Notes: generated from the letters alone by a model not told the origin. Counted from the stretch's first letter, positions 31,891-46,300 are shown. The stretch is DNA of 64,000 nucleotides from Coniferiporia sulphurascens (GCA_002794785.1 NBBA01000010.1:1240001-1304000), one strand, 5' to 3'. A program made the numbers and translations.

Positions 31891-34800
31891 CATCCAGTGC
31901 TCAAAGAGGGGAAAACAATGGTCACTAAGAAGGCCAAGAGGAGCAATTGTATGCAACTCCATTGATGGTCAGTTCTCTATTCATGCTGCTAGTTGTGGTC
32001 CGAATTGAAGGTAGGAAAAATTATCCACAGTCTTTAGTTAGAGACATAATCAAAATCTATATGGCTCTTAAGTTTGAGGTGAACGGAGCTTAAAAGCAAG
32101 GCGAACTCTGGCCCGGCTGCTGACTCTGTCTCGTGTCTTCGTATCCTTCTCATGAGTTTGGGTTTCAAGATGCGAAGCACAAGGTGGCCAGTGTTTCATG
32201 CTGTTTTTTTGCGTTTGGCCGTAGCGAAAATTAACCGGATTAAAGCGATTGGCTAGCGGCAACAGACGGTAGCGGGTCTTTGTATCGGCTCTCGTTTCTC
32301 TGCTGCAACTCTGCGCTGACGCACTTATCAGTCTGGATATAACTTCAAGGTTAGAAGCCGTCATGTGCAAGCACGCGTATTGGCTGGGTATTTTTATCAC
32401 TGTCGGCGGCTTCTGTACACGTAAAATATGACGTGGGCTAGTGCTTTGCTCTGCGGGCGGATGTATCAAAGCTGCAAGGGCGAGGGCGCGATGGATAAAT
32501 ACACTTGCGATCTGGGCTCAATACGCGAACCTCCGAAGACACTCTTCATGACAGCAGTGCGCTTCTACGCGACCATCTTTTCGTTTCCCTTTGAGGCCAT
32601 GCGGACGCAAACTCCATCGCTGGTGTCAGATTGAGCAATAGTCGTTACTTAGGACCGGCGTATAGCTGGTGTTGATGCGAACAAGACACACTCTGCACTG
32701 GTCGTGGGAAGCTGCGGACGTTGGAGCGTTGAATAGTCCGAAGCAAACATTCCCGTTCTTTCCTCTGTGACTGAAAAAAGGGGATCGATGGCTCGGCCCA
32801 TCTGTGCGTCGCGAAGCATGCTTTGTCCACAGCCTTCAGTTTCTGTTAATTTCAGGTTAGAAGCACGGGTAATACAATATTATCCCGTCGTTCGCAACGG
32901 CATCCGCATATTTTTGCATCTTGTCCCCCTGGGGGTGTTTAACTTACGCCTCATATACATCAATCTTTCTCTCGGGCCCTCGTTGCGATCTTGTTTTGCC
33001 GAGCCTGTACCACCGAGGACCGAAGCATGCTAATACAATACACCTCCTACAAAGATTCGGGGGGATTAGAATCAGGACTTATGAACCAATCATCATCACA
33101 CGAAGTTTCAATCAATGCTAGCGTTAGCTTTATGGGATCCTCAGGGCAGCTAAGAAGAATCTCGCCGCGTTGGAGACGGTCTGCGAAACCTAAAAGTACT
33201 AGAACTAATCGCTGGACTGTTGGGTCGCCCCTGTTTCTAGAACGTATACCAACAGCATGCATAGGAGGTTCTCCCGCTGCGTGCCTCCCGCGAAGCTCTT
33301 TCGGTGGTCTCCGTTCATGCAGCATGTTGCCACGATGTTCATACAAAGTTCAGGCTACAACTGTTTGCGCGTGGCTTTCCGTGCACGTGATGTATGACTG
33401 TGTCACGTGCCAGTTTCTTCCTATTTCTAAATATCTCCAAGTTCGCCTCTCAACCAAAAACATTAATATTTTTCAATACAATGTGGGAAGTACATGCGTA
33501 TGGGTGCTATCCACCCTTTATGCGTTGTAGTCGCGAAGACCGCACAGACGCCGCTGCATGCTGGCATGACTTCACGCCCTCCGCCGCATGCCCCTTACGA
33601 TCTCCGGTTCTTGGTCTCTCAAGCTGATTCTCGATGTTCGTTCTGGAAAAAGATCAAGGAAGGAGGCACGGAAGGGAGGGAAGAAAAGATAAGGACCCCA
33701 AAGGACGAGAAAACGAGCCAATGCGGAAGTATGATGGCCTCCCAAAGACCCTCTACCCTCAGTCTGCGGGTCCGCCGGACACACTCTCGCGGAATGAAGA
33801 GGAGGAGGAGGGGAGGAGGACTCACGATAGGGTGACGGGGCGGAGCACAGCCCTTTCTGGAAATTATATGTGGGGCCACATTAAGTGATTAGCACAAAGA
33901 CGGGATCCGAAACTCCCTTTGCGTACGCGATCGCAAGGGAAAGCAGATCTCGAACCGCAAACGCGAGAACAAGATGCTTATGCTTCCGGTTGTACGTGCT
34001 TGTGAGGATGTTCCTGGCCCAGAAAGTGGGCGTGTGAATCGCAGCGGCGGCCGTAGAAGTGGGCGTGTCCTTATCTTCATGGGTTCGTAACTTCGTGAAA
34101 GGGTGGGACGTTCCCACTGGCGCTGGTGTGCCGCCGACGAGGCGTGAGGAAGGCTGGTGGGCTTTGTGACGGGCAACACGTTCGCTGATCTGTGTCCAGT
34201 ACTCGTTTTTGACAAGAAGTCGAGGCACGTCTTGCTGATTTCTCGCGTGGCGCAATCGAGCAGCTATGCCGACCCGGTTCAAGGAGTGGCGTGGGGGGAG
34301 GGCGTAATTGTGCGGGGCCGAATCAACGGGCAGAGGGAAATAATCGCCCCTAATCAACACAAGTCTACGTCCTTCGTGCGGGAGGATGTGTATCGACCGC
34401 CGATGCCTTCCTCGCCTCCAGTCCTGGTTTGATCCTATCGTTGTTGCCATCCCACGCGACCCCCAGTCACGGGTGCACTGCACGCTGCGCTCGGTGGCCT
34501 AGACACGCGGCTTTGTCCATTCCCCTAGGAGCATCCTATACTCCGAGTCACCTGCCAGGACTGTCAGCCCAGCCCCCTCGCATAGGCTTGTTCGCAGCCC
34601 GGTGCGCGGTCGTAGCGGCCCCCCCTCCCGAACAGAATTGTTTGCGCACCTTGTAATCGCGGCATAGCACAAGCACATAACACAAATTGAGAAGCATGAA
34701 ACATGAAGCAGTTGTTACGGAACCAGGAGTGGTGGTGCAGGCGGAGGTTACCTCTTTTAAATAAAATCGCCAGTGGGGTTACGCAGGTTAGTATTAATAT

Positions 34801-37800
34801 TGTGGTTCGACTCCCCCCAAAAGGTAATTCGGAGTGTGAATTGGAGGGGTATCGGGTACGTCCCTGCGCGACAGCTGGGTGAGGGGCTGGTTTCAGTAGG
34901 CATGTCACGGTTTAACGCTAAAACATAGTCAGAACGTTCGCGGGAGCGCAGACGCCCGCTATTACGCGGCTTGACTGGCAATTGAGACTAGCCATGATAA
35001 GGCCCTATAACCGTTCTAAGCCCCTCGATCGAAAGACACGCACAACGTAAATGCAAGTGGGGAAGGTACGCGATGTTGAGCATTATTACTGTTCGGTGAT
35101 CTCGGTATGATGACGTAAATAACGCTGCACTTATTGAAAATTCATGATCAGCCTCGCGTAAGGTAAGTCCAAGGACCGGGACAGCGGCGACGCGAGGCGG
35201 GGATCGAGTTTTTGGGACCCGTCGGCACCTCCCACATGCTTTATGGATTCCCGCGCGTGCCGATGCAACGCCAAGTTTCCGGGCGCTGGCGCTTACTCTA
35301 AAGTCATGATTATCATGTGGGTAAGCGCCATTCATACATGAGCACTCACGACCAATGGTTTACTCGCGAGTTTCAGGGACTCGGAAATCTGAAAGAAGGG
35401 ACCGACGCATTCAAAAAAAATGGAGAGGGAAGAGACTAATGAGAAGAGAAAACAGAAAAGACTAACGAAAGCTTAACGTTATTATTTCCAGGGCGTTGGC
35501 GTACTCGGGCAGTTCGGTGACGATCTTAAGCTAGCCGATATTAGCAAATTTATGAGAGCCTTGATTCTAGCAAGTAGGTAGATTGTGGGCGTTTGGATCT
35601 GGGCGGGAGGTAGCAAGGCCAATTAATCGGTGCTGGTGCCTGATGACGATTAGCATGTGGCCAAATCGGATCGGAAACCGGACGGTGAGGTAAAAGTTTG
35701 TTGACGTGTACGGGTCGGGATTCGGATGTTGGTGCATATTAATGTTGGTGTTATTTCGGCTCGGGATTCGGATGGAAGCACACGTTTGAATATTCCGGGT
35801 CGGGATTCGGATGGAGATGGACTTATATAGTATTCGTCTGGACCCGCTAGCAGTGGTGCATCCATTCGATGAGTGTTGCAAATTAAAGTTTCCCGCAAGG
35901 GGGGGACATAGCGGGAATTAAAGCCATTGAATCTTTCTGCGCGCGATGCTGAGCTCTAAGCCGCCAATATCAATATAAGTGTTGCCAGTGTGTTGTTTGA
36001 ATCTTGACGTTATGCACGTACTACGCGCTGCCACCCTCATTCCCATTCCCATTCCCTCCCCTCCCGTTTTCTCTTTCGGTGATTGGGTTCTCCATGCTGG
36101 CGGTGTGCAGCCAACCCTTTCAATGCTTCTTGGTACGCGGCGGTTGTTAATACCGAGGTGCGTAGCAAGCGATGCGGTATAGAAATACTAAACCTGGCAT
36201 AAGTGGGGAGCCACAGCGCCTGTGCTAGTACTGATCCAGGTAATATCAAATCACCCAGCATTAATATTGGCTCCGCAACAGTACCCGCCGCCTCCTGCGT
36301 GCGTGACTTGGGGGCGGTTTGTGCTTCCTAAACGCACCATGGATACTTACGAAACACAACGCATGTTTTGTTCATTCTCTCATTCCCTTCTTTCGCCTTG
36401 TTCAAATACAAGAACACAAAAAAAAAGAACAGAAGGGAAAGAAGAATAGAGAAAGGAGAAAGGAAGGATATATACTAAATTCTCGGTGTTTTTATTTCCC
36501 GGGAATCCGGTCGACCCGAGTCCAAGGATCTGGATGGTCCGATATTTCGTGAACTCTATAAGTGTTGAATAAGCAGCGCCGGCAGCCCGCGGCCTGAGAT
36601 TTGCAGGGGTCGTGCCGAATGGACGTCAGCCATCGACCAAGTCGCCTGCCCCTGCCGCCCGACCGAAATAATATTCGGCAGACGGTATGTGTGTCGAAAA
36701 AGAGGGGGCGATAGCGGGCGTCTTGGGACGTAAAAAAAAGTATGTACGACATACACCCTTTAAATTTGTTCGGCGTATAGTTGTACACGCTCCGACGCTC
36801 ACGAGTATGCACTAGTAGGTTCGGGGGGACTTCATGCTCTTCGTTCCGCGCTTTCTCCTCCCTTCTTGATTTCGTGGGCGCGGTTGCGTCAGGACATGAG
36901 GCTAGCGGTGTTTCCAGGAAGAAGAAAAATTAGGGTAGGAGGGTGAAAGACATACTCGAGAAAAAAAGAAGGAGACTTTAGTATGTTCTATTCATACTTG
37001 AGTGATTACGTCCGCTGTGGAGCTCCAGGGCCGGCCTAGAGGAGGGGCCTGGGAGAGTGGGTAGAAAGATCACTATAAAAATACATTTTCAAGTTGAAAT
37101 TACAAGATTAAAATCCTCGCGGGAAGATAGACTGGGTAGCACGCATATGTATCGGGGTGCGTAATTGTCGCTGTCGTCTGTCTTTCTGCAGGTGGGCGCG
37201 ACATGGGGTGGGGACGACATTTACATGGCGCTACGGAAGAACGCGTTAACTTAGGGTGTGGATAAATGTACGTACGCGTACTAATTATATGCCTCCGCCG
37301 ACCGGACACGCCGGACGTTACACTCAATACGGATTCATATACTCAAGCCCGCGCCCGCGCGCAGGGTGGAGTTTTATTGAGCGCATAACGACGGGATGAG
37401 CGCGGAAGATTTCCCGCTCGTCCGCATCGTCCCCCTCTTTCGCCATCCTTTTCGGACTTTTAGGTGTACACCCGCATGGCCTAGGTTATATAATGTCAGT
37501 GGGACATTTGGGACCGCATTGAGTCTAGCTGCATTGAACAAAGACGAGAATGAATTTGGACGAGGTCGATCGGATTCGTTTTGAATTGGATCAAGATAAT
37601 TTGGTGGATGGGTTGTGGAAATTGATTGATGGAAGTAAAGGGGGGAGGGGGAGGGAATGACGGTACACATTCATTTCTATTGGATATCCGAATTTTTGAG
37701 TTACGATCTAGCTGAATTGAAATTAACTGAATTGAATAGAGCCGAAATCGGTTTGGAGCCTAAGACCAGGAGGTAGGCGGCGAAACGGCGGGGCGGCAGA

Positions 37801-39090
37801 GAGGAAGAAACGGCCATCGATCGGAGCGATTACTGATGCGGATTGCCGAAACGTGAGGCTTCCTTCGGTACTTTGTTGTTTTTCTTGTCTCTGTTTTGCC
37901 CCTCGCTGCGCTGCTCGGTTTTTCTTTTTCAAAAATATTTATATGTATTTACCCGTCCGCCCCACCCGGGGGTTCTGTTCTAAATATGGTATCTGCGGGC
38001 GAAAACCGTGCACAATACACACATGCCTTATTGGGAATATTACCTCACGAGAATATAAGAAGCAGGGACACACAATATTGAGGGTCGAGGGGACCGCCGG
38101 AAGGGAGAAGGCCCGCTCCTAATAGCCGAAAGCCGAACTGTATGCTTCGACGTAGAGAAATGCACGCACGCGGCAGGGCGTCGTAGGGCTGGTGTACGAT
38201 GGCGGATGGAGTTGCGAAGACCAGACTGCCAATTCGGTAGGCAAAGCTGGCGGGAGGGGGGAGCGTCAGGGGACTCGAGGGTGCCAGCGTCACCTGGGGG
38301 TAAAATTAAATTGTGCCTCTGGTTGTAATAGTAAAAATGCAAGGCTGAAGCATGTTCGGGGTATTTCTGTGTTAATATATTAATGCGATAAGATCATGGG
38401 ATCTAACGTGAACTTAAGTGTAAGGTTACAGTTGGCTCAGTCACGTGCTGCTGTGTGTTTGACGACAAGTCGCGGAGACAGAAATGGATCGGGGGAGGGC
38501 GGCAAAGTGGGCTCATCTCTTCTCCCGTCCATGATAGTCACAGTGTAGACGCAGCGGGGTCGGGAGTACTAGTCGTCTCGGCTAGAGTGTCTGGCCAGCC
38601 GGCCACCGGGCAGACGGCGGCGGCGGCTAAACTGCAATCTGGCAGGGGCCCTATGGTTAGATAATATGGGTACGCTTTGGGGAGAACTGAATAGGTGCGG
38701 ATCCATCTGGGAAGCGATGCTTAAATGGCAAAGCGAACCCTGATGCGAACGCCTCACGAAGATCGGATGCTTCTAGCCACGGGGGAACGCAGCTCGACGT
38801 TATACCCCCACAAGGGATAGCATCAATTAATTACCGACCTCTACTATATTATTGCGGACCTTAATCTTCGCTGCAGCTACAAAACCGGACTGTGTCGACA
38901 GTCAGCGGGGCCATCAGGGAGTATACATAACCCGTTCTCCAGACGCGCTCTCTTGTCATCTGTCCACCACGACGTGCTCCCCCGCCCGAGTCCCCCGATC
39001 CCTGTCCACAACCCTGTGGTCCCCGACGCTCCGGCCCCCGACGCTCCGATCACCGACGCTCCGCTTCCGCTCCCGCCCCGCCCGGCGAGC
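31891..39090. other. 7.2-kb gene-poor region
   Basis: I found no recognisable gene. The longest frame is a 200-codon minus-strand one at 33881-34483, overlapped by open frames in other phases and without a known domain. Low-complexity stretches include A/G-rich runs (33640-33740 and 36410-36470) and a degenerate 17-bp repeat near 35.7 kb. No transposon ends or duplications were found here by eye. Confidence 0.4.
35712..35814. repeat. Degenerate dispersed 17-bp repeat, three copies
   Basis: The unit gggtcgggattcggatg, or one mismatch from it, occurs at about 35712, 35759 and 35797, separated by 21-30 bp of unrelated sequence. No function is evident. Confidence 0.6.
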
Positions 39091-41672
39091 ATGGCTCTTG
39101 CTCTCTCCGCCGCCATGCACCATCCAGCTCACGACTATAGAGATTACACCCCCTATTCCTGGCAGGACTCCGCCGCTCCAGTACAGACAAGATCTGTCCC
39201 CTCCCCTGTGTACGATCCTAATGATACCGTCTCCGGCCCCGCCGACGTCCTCTTCTCCCCCCCTTCACCCACATCTGCTATCCAAAACACCAGCTACTCC
39301 GGTACGCGCCAGCTTGTCGCGCTCTTTTCCATCTACTAATACGCCTGCCTCCAGGATTTATAAGTCCACACGCCTCGTCCGCGCCGATTTATTCTTCCGC
39401 ACCTAACCAGCGCTCCCCTTCCTCTCTACAATACGCACTCCGCCCCGCAGCATCCCTCTCGCCTTTCACGACACTCGCGAGTCCGACGGGATACGACATT
39501 GCCGGCAGTAGCACTGACGGCAGCCCACATCGGCACGTACCGACTGACCTTTCATTTGCTTCCGTTCACCGCACTTCGGGTCCGGGCGTCGGCCCTGGCC
39601 CCCGCATGTACACGACGCGTGCCTCTGACGCTTGGACCGACACTTCTAGTACTCTCTTTACGATAGACGAGAGCTCCCCGGCGTTCGCCGATTCTGGGGA
39701 TGCCTGCAGCAGTAACTCCGTGCCCCGCTCGCCTGCCACCACTCGCTCTGGGTTGCGCCAGGTGCATCCGTTCAGCACGGACGCGTTCTCGGAAGCAGAT
39801 TCGAGCTTGGATGGCTACGGTGGCGTCAAGACTGACCCAGAAGAGTGCGACCTCAGTGCACGCTTCATTCTCGAGCACCCTTCCCACACCGGCGGGGGTG
39901 GAAACGGCCGCAGTGATGGGGACATAAGTCTGCTCGCAACACCCGATTCTAGGCCCGGACTCAGTCGCAGCGCATTAGGCCAGCACGTAGGCGATGGCGT
40001 GTGCCCCCCCTCTGCTCCAGCGCCAATTCTTGCGCACCATCAGTTGACTGCGCCACTGCGCGCGGCGCATGCGTCCAAGGAAATGCGCGCGCTCATGGGC
40101 GTATTTCGCCTTGACCCCTTCACCATGCTCAACGGTGTGCCTGCGCGAGCGGGTGGCGCCGACGCGGTCTCGTGGGACGGCTTCGCGGCTGGCCCACTCG
40201 AGGAGGAGCCTGTTATGCTCGAATTCCAGCTATACTATGAGGGCATGGTCATCGAGGACGCAGACGAGGGATCGGGGGCCGGGGCGGAAAATGATGTTGA
40301 CGCGAGCGCGAGCGCAAGCGTGTGTGGCAGCGACGAAAATATGACGATGTATGATGGCTACGCAGGTGATAGGGCGCGTCGGGGCGTGAAGTATGAGAAG
40401 GCGGCGTCGTCATCGGCGCCCCGCACAATCTTTGACAGGTACCTCGAGCAGCAGCGCGGTTTCGAGCGGCGCTCGGGCCACGGATCTGCAAGTGGGGCCG
40501 GTCAGCACGCGGGCAGTCCCAGCTCCACGGCGGCTGCATTCGGCAGTCTCCGGATGCCTGATCGCTATGATGCGTACGGCGGCTCGTCAGGTGCGATAAC
40601 CTCCACGCTTTCGATTTTTTTTCATTAAAAAATCGATCGCCATGGAAAACCGTTTATACTGCATAGGCTAATTTTTTTTTTCTGTTCAGCGGGCACATCA
40701 CCCATCTCTCCGTACCCACCGACCCCGTTACCAGCGATGACGCGCTCCCCGCTGTCGGGGTTTCTGGGCACAGGCTACCAAGCGGCGTCCCCTCCGCTGC
40801 CTGCTCCCCAGGCTCCAGCACCAGTACAAGCCAATATGTCGTCTGCGTCCGCGTCTGCATCCGAATCCACGACGCTCCACCAGCTTCGTACACAGGCGGC
40901 ATTCCGCGCTATCTCCTCACATGCGCACGCGCATTCGTATACGCAACAGCCCCGTCAGCAATCTCAGCCCCAGTCTCAACAGCAACAGCAGCAACAACAT
41001 GAACAACAACATTATCCCCAGCAGCAGCAGCACCATCAGCAACCGCAGCCGCCGCGTCAGTCTCACCAACAGCACCCCCACTTGAACCACCAGAGTTACC
41101 AACAACATCAGGATCAATCCCAGTCCCAGCAGGTCCAGACTCTGTACCGCAGCAACACAGCTGCGGTGACGCCTTCGTATACACTCCCAACACCCGCGAG
41201 TGTCGCGGCGGAGATGCATGTGCTCGCCGCGCGAGGCGGTTCTGGGAGGCTGCGCGGTGGCTCCTCTGCTTCCTCCACCTCCGCCGGGAGTGTGGGCGCG
41301 CATACAGGGCGCAGTAACAACGGCTACGGCGGGTCGCTGGACGGCGGGTTCGCCGCACTTGCGCCTGCGACGTTTGGCGCGCCATCTAGCTCGGCAATGG
41401 AGTACGCGGACCTTAATTCTGCTTCGGACGCGTACACGGCGCAGCACGGGCACGAAAGCGGTTACGCCCACCTGCCCCAGTCTCAACATCACCAGCACCA
41501 GAGTCAGAGCCAGAGCCATGGTCACCATCAGCACCACCAGAGCCGCGGTAGCCACGACCGCACGCTTGTACCTGGGTCTGGGTCTGAGCTTGTGTCTTTG
41601 GGGACAGGTGTTGGGGTTGCTGCGCAGCGCCGCTGGACGGACGCGCAGGCGATGCAACGCGTGCGTGGATGA
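39091..41672 (+). CDS. Large low-complexity protein with Gln/His-rich region, function unknown
   Basis: Three exons (39091-39301, 39355-40590 and 40690-41672) give 809 residues with consistent phases. The first ATG in frame is 39091 (MALALSAAMHH); the frame is open further upstream but without ATG. Residues 1-310 are Ser/Pro-rich. One ordered-looking block lies at about 312-380, with EMRALMGVFRLDPFTMLNG and EEEPVMLEFQLYYEG. A short Ala/Ser/Asp-rich acidic segment follows. Residues about 565-630 are rich in Gln and His, and a second Gln/His/Ser run lies near 745-770. Such composition is common in fungal transcriptional regulators and RNA-binding scaffolds, but no DNA-binding domain is visible. 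I do not assign a function. The MRALMGVF/EEEPVMLEFQL block would be the best probe for homologues. Confidence 0.75.
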
Positions 41673-42341
41673 AGAAGCTTTCGTGTTGCGATTGTTAGGA
41701 CGCTCTGCACCTTGGGCTCGACGCTTCCATTTAGAAATCTCGATTTTATTACTTGTCCTGAGTCCTTCGTCGCCTTCGTATCTATCTCTTTGCTCTCTGC
41801 TCTTTCCGCTTTCGCTTCTGCTTTCTCACTCCCCCCCTCAATGGTGTCTGCTGTGGTTTCCAGTTTTCCCGCTCCTATTTCCGATGCCTATCGTTCTGTC
41901 TTCTATATTTTTTCTTTCTTGAAGAACGCGAACACAAAACAATAGCTATCACGTCCCCTTACGCAACAGCCGTTAACTGCAGCATACGATCGATGTATAC
42001 ATACGTGAACCACCTTTATTCGCTGGTTATAGAATACTTCCCCCCTTTTTTTTCTACAATCGTGTTTTGCCCTCTACCCCTGACCATATCATTTCCCCCT
42101 TCCCCCCTCGCTTCCTTTCGCTTCGTCTCCCTTTTTTCCGGGCCCTTCCACCTCATTTGCGACGCACATATACCGATTTACCGCTTTACTACCCGCCGTA
42201 TATGACATGACTCCCTGACTTTGCTATGTCCGCTTTCTTGGATCCCCCCTTCGCTTCCCCCCGCGCGCTTCTCTATAAATTGCGTGCTTTCGACCTTCTG
42301 TTCCCCTTTCTCCTGGTTGGTTGGTTGCCTATTTGTTCGTC

Positions 42342-42380
42342 TGTTTGTTTGTTTGTTTGTTTGTTTGTTTGCTTGTTTGT
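42342..42380. repeat. (GTTT)n microsatellite
   Basis: About eight to nine consecutive GTTT units, the last ones with C substitutions. Confidence 0.85.
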
Positions 42381-43339
42381 CCGTCCGTTTGCTTCCTTCT
42401 TCCATGCATGCCGTTCACATTTACTTCCGTCCCCATCGCCTCGAATTAGTGCCTGATTCTCTTCGATGATGTGCCACTGGTGCTAGCGTCCCCCCCACAC
42501 ACAGATTGCGCATACACGCATACAAACATACTATATCGTGATACTAGCCCGTACTTTTACGCTTGGGTTGTACTACTAGTGGTACTGTACTATACTATAC
42601 TAGATCGTACTGTAAATGCGTTATGCCACTACATTACATTCCACTACGCTATCGCTATAATGGGTTTGTTTGCTGGAGAGAGTCAAGACAAGCTTAAGGC
42701 GCGTATCTGTTTGAGACTTCCTACCGCTCCCCGCACCACGAAAATGGGGTTGGAGAATACAAGACACGCATGTGTTTAAGGCTCCCCCAGATTGCTGCGT
42801 CGCGGAAATGGGGAAGCAGCGGGGATGGGGAAGGAGAAAGGGGGGGGAGGGGGAGAGTGGGCGATACTTGCCAAATGATCATAGAGCTTCGGAGTCGGAG
42901 TTACAAGACAGCGCGGGGGCCCACCGGCACCGTGTCCGTGTCCGATGCGCCGCGACCATTGGCTCCCTCCTGCTCTCCGTTTTTTTAGATTTCATTTTTC
43001 TTGATCCCTCGCTCTTTAGTCGTGGCAAGTCGGTCGCCCCCTTCCGGGTTTCCTCCTCTCCCCCCCTTCCCCCCCCCTTTTCCCTTAATTTTGAGGAAAT
43101 GATGAACTTGTATCTATGATGTTGTTTGCTCAAAAATGTCATGATCGTAATGATGATGATGATGATCGTGAGCAGTGGCGTCCCTCGAGAATCGATAGCT
43201 TCAAGTTGAGGCTCGGCGGACCCCGCGGTTTTATTCTCCCGTGTAATGCATGACCACGGCGGCGTTCGACTCGGAGTCGGAGTCGGCGTTGGTGCTATTT
43301 CAAAATTCAACTCGGACTTCAAAGTGATTTCGGGCTCAG

Positions 43340-43365
43340 GTTCGGGTTCGGGTTCGGGTTCGGGT
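43340..43365. repeat. (TTCGGG)n short tandem repeat
   Basis: About four perfect TTCGGG units. It differs from the fungal telomere repeat TTAGGG at one position and lies inside the region, so it is treated as an ordinary microsatellite. Confidence 0.75.
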
Positions 43366-46300
43366 TTGGATTCGAGGTCCGTTCTCCCTCCGTTGTTTCC
43401 CTCTTCTTGATAATCACGCTCGGAGTAGATATTGGCGCTCGTCCCGCTCGCTCGGGATTTTTGTCATCGCACCTTAGTTGGTCGAGGGTTGCCAGGTCAA
43501 GAGAAGGGGTGGTGGGAGGATTCATTTTTTCCCAGCCACAAGCCAGCCTGGGGCTCGTAGACAGACGCCTTGGAGTTTCCCCATCTCTTGATCCTATGTG
43601 GCGCCGGTGGCTGACCTCAGGAGCCAGGAGCCGGAGGTCAGGAGTCAGGAGTTGAGATGAACTTGAAGCAGGACTGATTGATGTTCCAGGCTTGAGAACC
43701 TCGGCCCACTCGCACTCGCACTCCATTCTTCATTCTTTTTGTTCTTCTTTGATCTGTCGTCTAGTAATTTAATTTTGTGAGTTTCGTGTTTAAATCTGAA
43801 GCTAGATTGTTCAAGTTCTTGGGCCAGGCGCCGAGACGCCCCCGCTGTTTCTTCCTTCTTTGTTCCTGGTACTTTTCTGATGTTTGGTGATCCATTCTCT
43901 GCTCTAGAAGACAACGGATGGATGGATGGATGGATGGGAGACCGCATGGGCCGCCGACAGGGAGAGATACGCGGAGCACGGGGTGAAAGATGAATGGATG
44001 CACTGTATGTGTTTTCACTCGGACCTCAGTGCCTCATGGGCTTGAAATGTATGGGGTTACGACCATACGTGTAGGAAAGGCTCGGTCCACTGACTCGGGC
44101 TGTATCGCGCCGCGACATGCCGTGTTCCGTGAACCCCGAGAGTTCAAGTAAAATTTTCGAGTTCTGAGCTCTGAGCTCTGAAGTCGAGTGACGAGTCTAA
44201 GCCTCAGGCTGGAGCTGAAGCCCGAGGTCCGAGGCGCCTAATTAATATTGGTGAGTATGATCTGGATCTCGGAGAATGCTGGATCTTGTATCATAGCGAT
44301 CTATCTCTCCTGTTCTTTTTTTAATTCGTTCGAATCTATCATTTTGCTCTCGATTCGCCCCGTCCCGGAAGTATGCACGTTCCATAGTGTAGCAATACAC
44401 CGGCTTCGGCGTTTTCCTGGCACCATAGTAGCATTTCATAATTCCTGTTTGCATGGTGCAGACACGCAGATACTGCCAGTGGAACTCATGACGCTAGCCT
44501 TTTTCTGCCGGATGGACATCCTCATGAGATACTCATACTAATTCCGTTATCTCGGTCGTATAACCGTCTTTAAGCGAGTAAAAGTTGCCTCCGGCGTGTT
44601 GAGTCCCGTTTCATCTGGTTTTCGCGCGCTCTGTACGCGCGTCCCAGAGCTCCTAGTAAAGGACCATTACTGTTTGACGCCTCGCCGCGTGGGAGGAATG
44701 AGTACGGCCATCGGCGTTGGGGGGACTCGGAGATCTGTACATTTTCGTACGCGAAGTCGAACGGAAAAGAGCGTCGTTTTTTCATTTGTGCGTCCAGTGA
44801 TATACGTACGTGCATATACACGCACACGCATATACGTCAACTTAGACCCGTTGCTGGTACTGTACCGCTAGCGCCGCCGCGCCACCGCCACCAGCCGCGC
44901 ATCAAAGAACGGAAAGCGAGTCGATGCGACGATACATTCAAAATTAACACAATTGAATGCGAGAACGCGAAGACGCGAAGGCGTGGCGGCGGAGCTCGGT
45001 GTGGCGTATTCCCGGGCGGTGTAAAGGTGTCTTTTGCAGAGTCTCCCGGCGGTGCTGGTGCGGGAAACCGAAATTTTGGTGCTGATATCGATGTCGGGAA
45101 TACCAGGAATACCAGGAATCCATAGAAAAATCCGAGTTGGGAGTAACCTTAATGTGGTATTATTATCTCATCTGAGTACCGATCGACTTTAGCCAAAGTG
45201 GTGCCGATATTGATATTAATATTGGCAGCGATAACCGGCCAAGTCCAAGGCGAGGCGCGGTCTGAAGAATCATGAATCGGAGAAGCGGAGTTTGAAGCGG
45301 AGTACCCTCCCGCGAGGCTTTTGCGAGTTTTTCCCTTCGATTTCCGCCTCCCCCGGGCCTCCTCCTTTCCCCCCTCTCATTGCAACCGCAGTCGAGTGCG
45401 GGTGTAAGCGTGATACTCAGTTTGGGAAGCGGGGGAAGAAGAATCTAGGTGCTGTCGCGGCGATCACGACGCCCACGTTGTTGTCCTTCACTGTATAGCA
45501 AGCGTGATCATCCGGCGCGCCCTTTGTAACCCCCTTGTCGCGCGTTTTACCTCGCCCTTGAAGCGTGTGATGAGCAGAATGCACGTCCTACAGACGCCAG
45601 ATGCCTGCGGCGGAAACGGGGACGGAGATCTACTGCTTGTGCGTGGGGGGGGGGGGGAAGGGGCGAGGCGGCGAGGTCATCAGGAAGCTTGGATGTGCGT
45701 AGACGAGACGACAAATCGTGACCCCCGGGTAGTTACTCGAATGCGATATTTAAAAAAATAAAATGTACATATCTCTGTTATAGCTTTAATGGGAAAAGAA
45801 AAATATTAATGCATAAACCCCTCTAGGTCCCAAAGCGGTCGCGGTCGCCGGGCCTGCAATATCCCGAGAAGGTACGCGCAGCAACTCTACTCCTATCCCT
45901 TCGTCCTTCTGTCCAGAACCTGTGAAATTAAGCCTTCCGTAAACGCCGTCAGCAGCAAAAGACCAGACCGACACCAGGAAAACCATAATATTAACATAAA
46001 CGTTATTTCATGACACATCACACCGAATCCTAAATCCTGACTCCACCTGAGCCTGTATCTCTACAGCGACTCTGAGCCTTGCGGTCTAAATTACGTCTAG
46101 GCTTCAAGGTTTGCTGCGCTGCGCGTGATGCACACCTTTTTTTTCCTGCAGTATGTGGAATAAAGTTGGGGTTGGTGCCATAGATCAGCCCCCCCTGAAT
46201 AGAGGATGTCTTCGAGATCGGCGAACTCGATGAGGGCGGGAGCGAAGTAAATCGGAACACGTTGATCATCTTGGTATTTGTTTGAGCGTATATGGACACC

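Noticed and set aside
33881..34483. 200-codon minus-strand frame
   Set aside because: No recognisable domain, a competing open frame on the other strand, and no splice partners. Kept only as a note in the gene-poor region.
34804..34814. ggttcgactcc, a match to the tRNA B box
   Set aside because: The flanking bases do not form a T-arm stem and no acceptor stem or anticodon arm can be drawn upstream.
38953..39090. Upstream start of the 809-residue protein
   Set aside because: The frame is open there but begins with TTG; the first in-frame ATG is 39091.
40917..41657. Long open frame (246 codons) on the minus strand, Leu/Val/Arg-rich
   Set aside because: It is the antisense of the Gln/His- and Ser-rich coding exon of the 809-residue protein; repeated CAG/CAA codons leave the opposite strand free of stops.
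43340..43365. (TTCGGG)n, resembling a telomere repeat
   Set aside because: It differs from TTAGGG, is short, and lies inside ordinary chromosome sequence.
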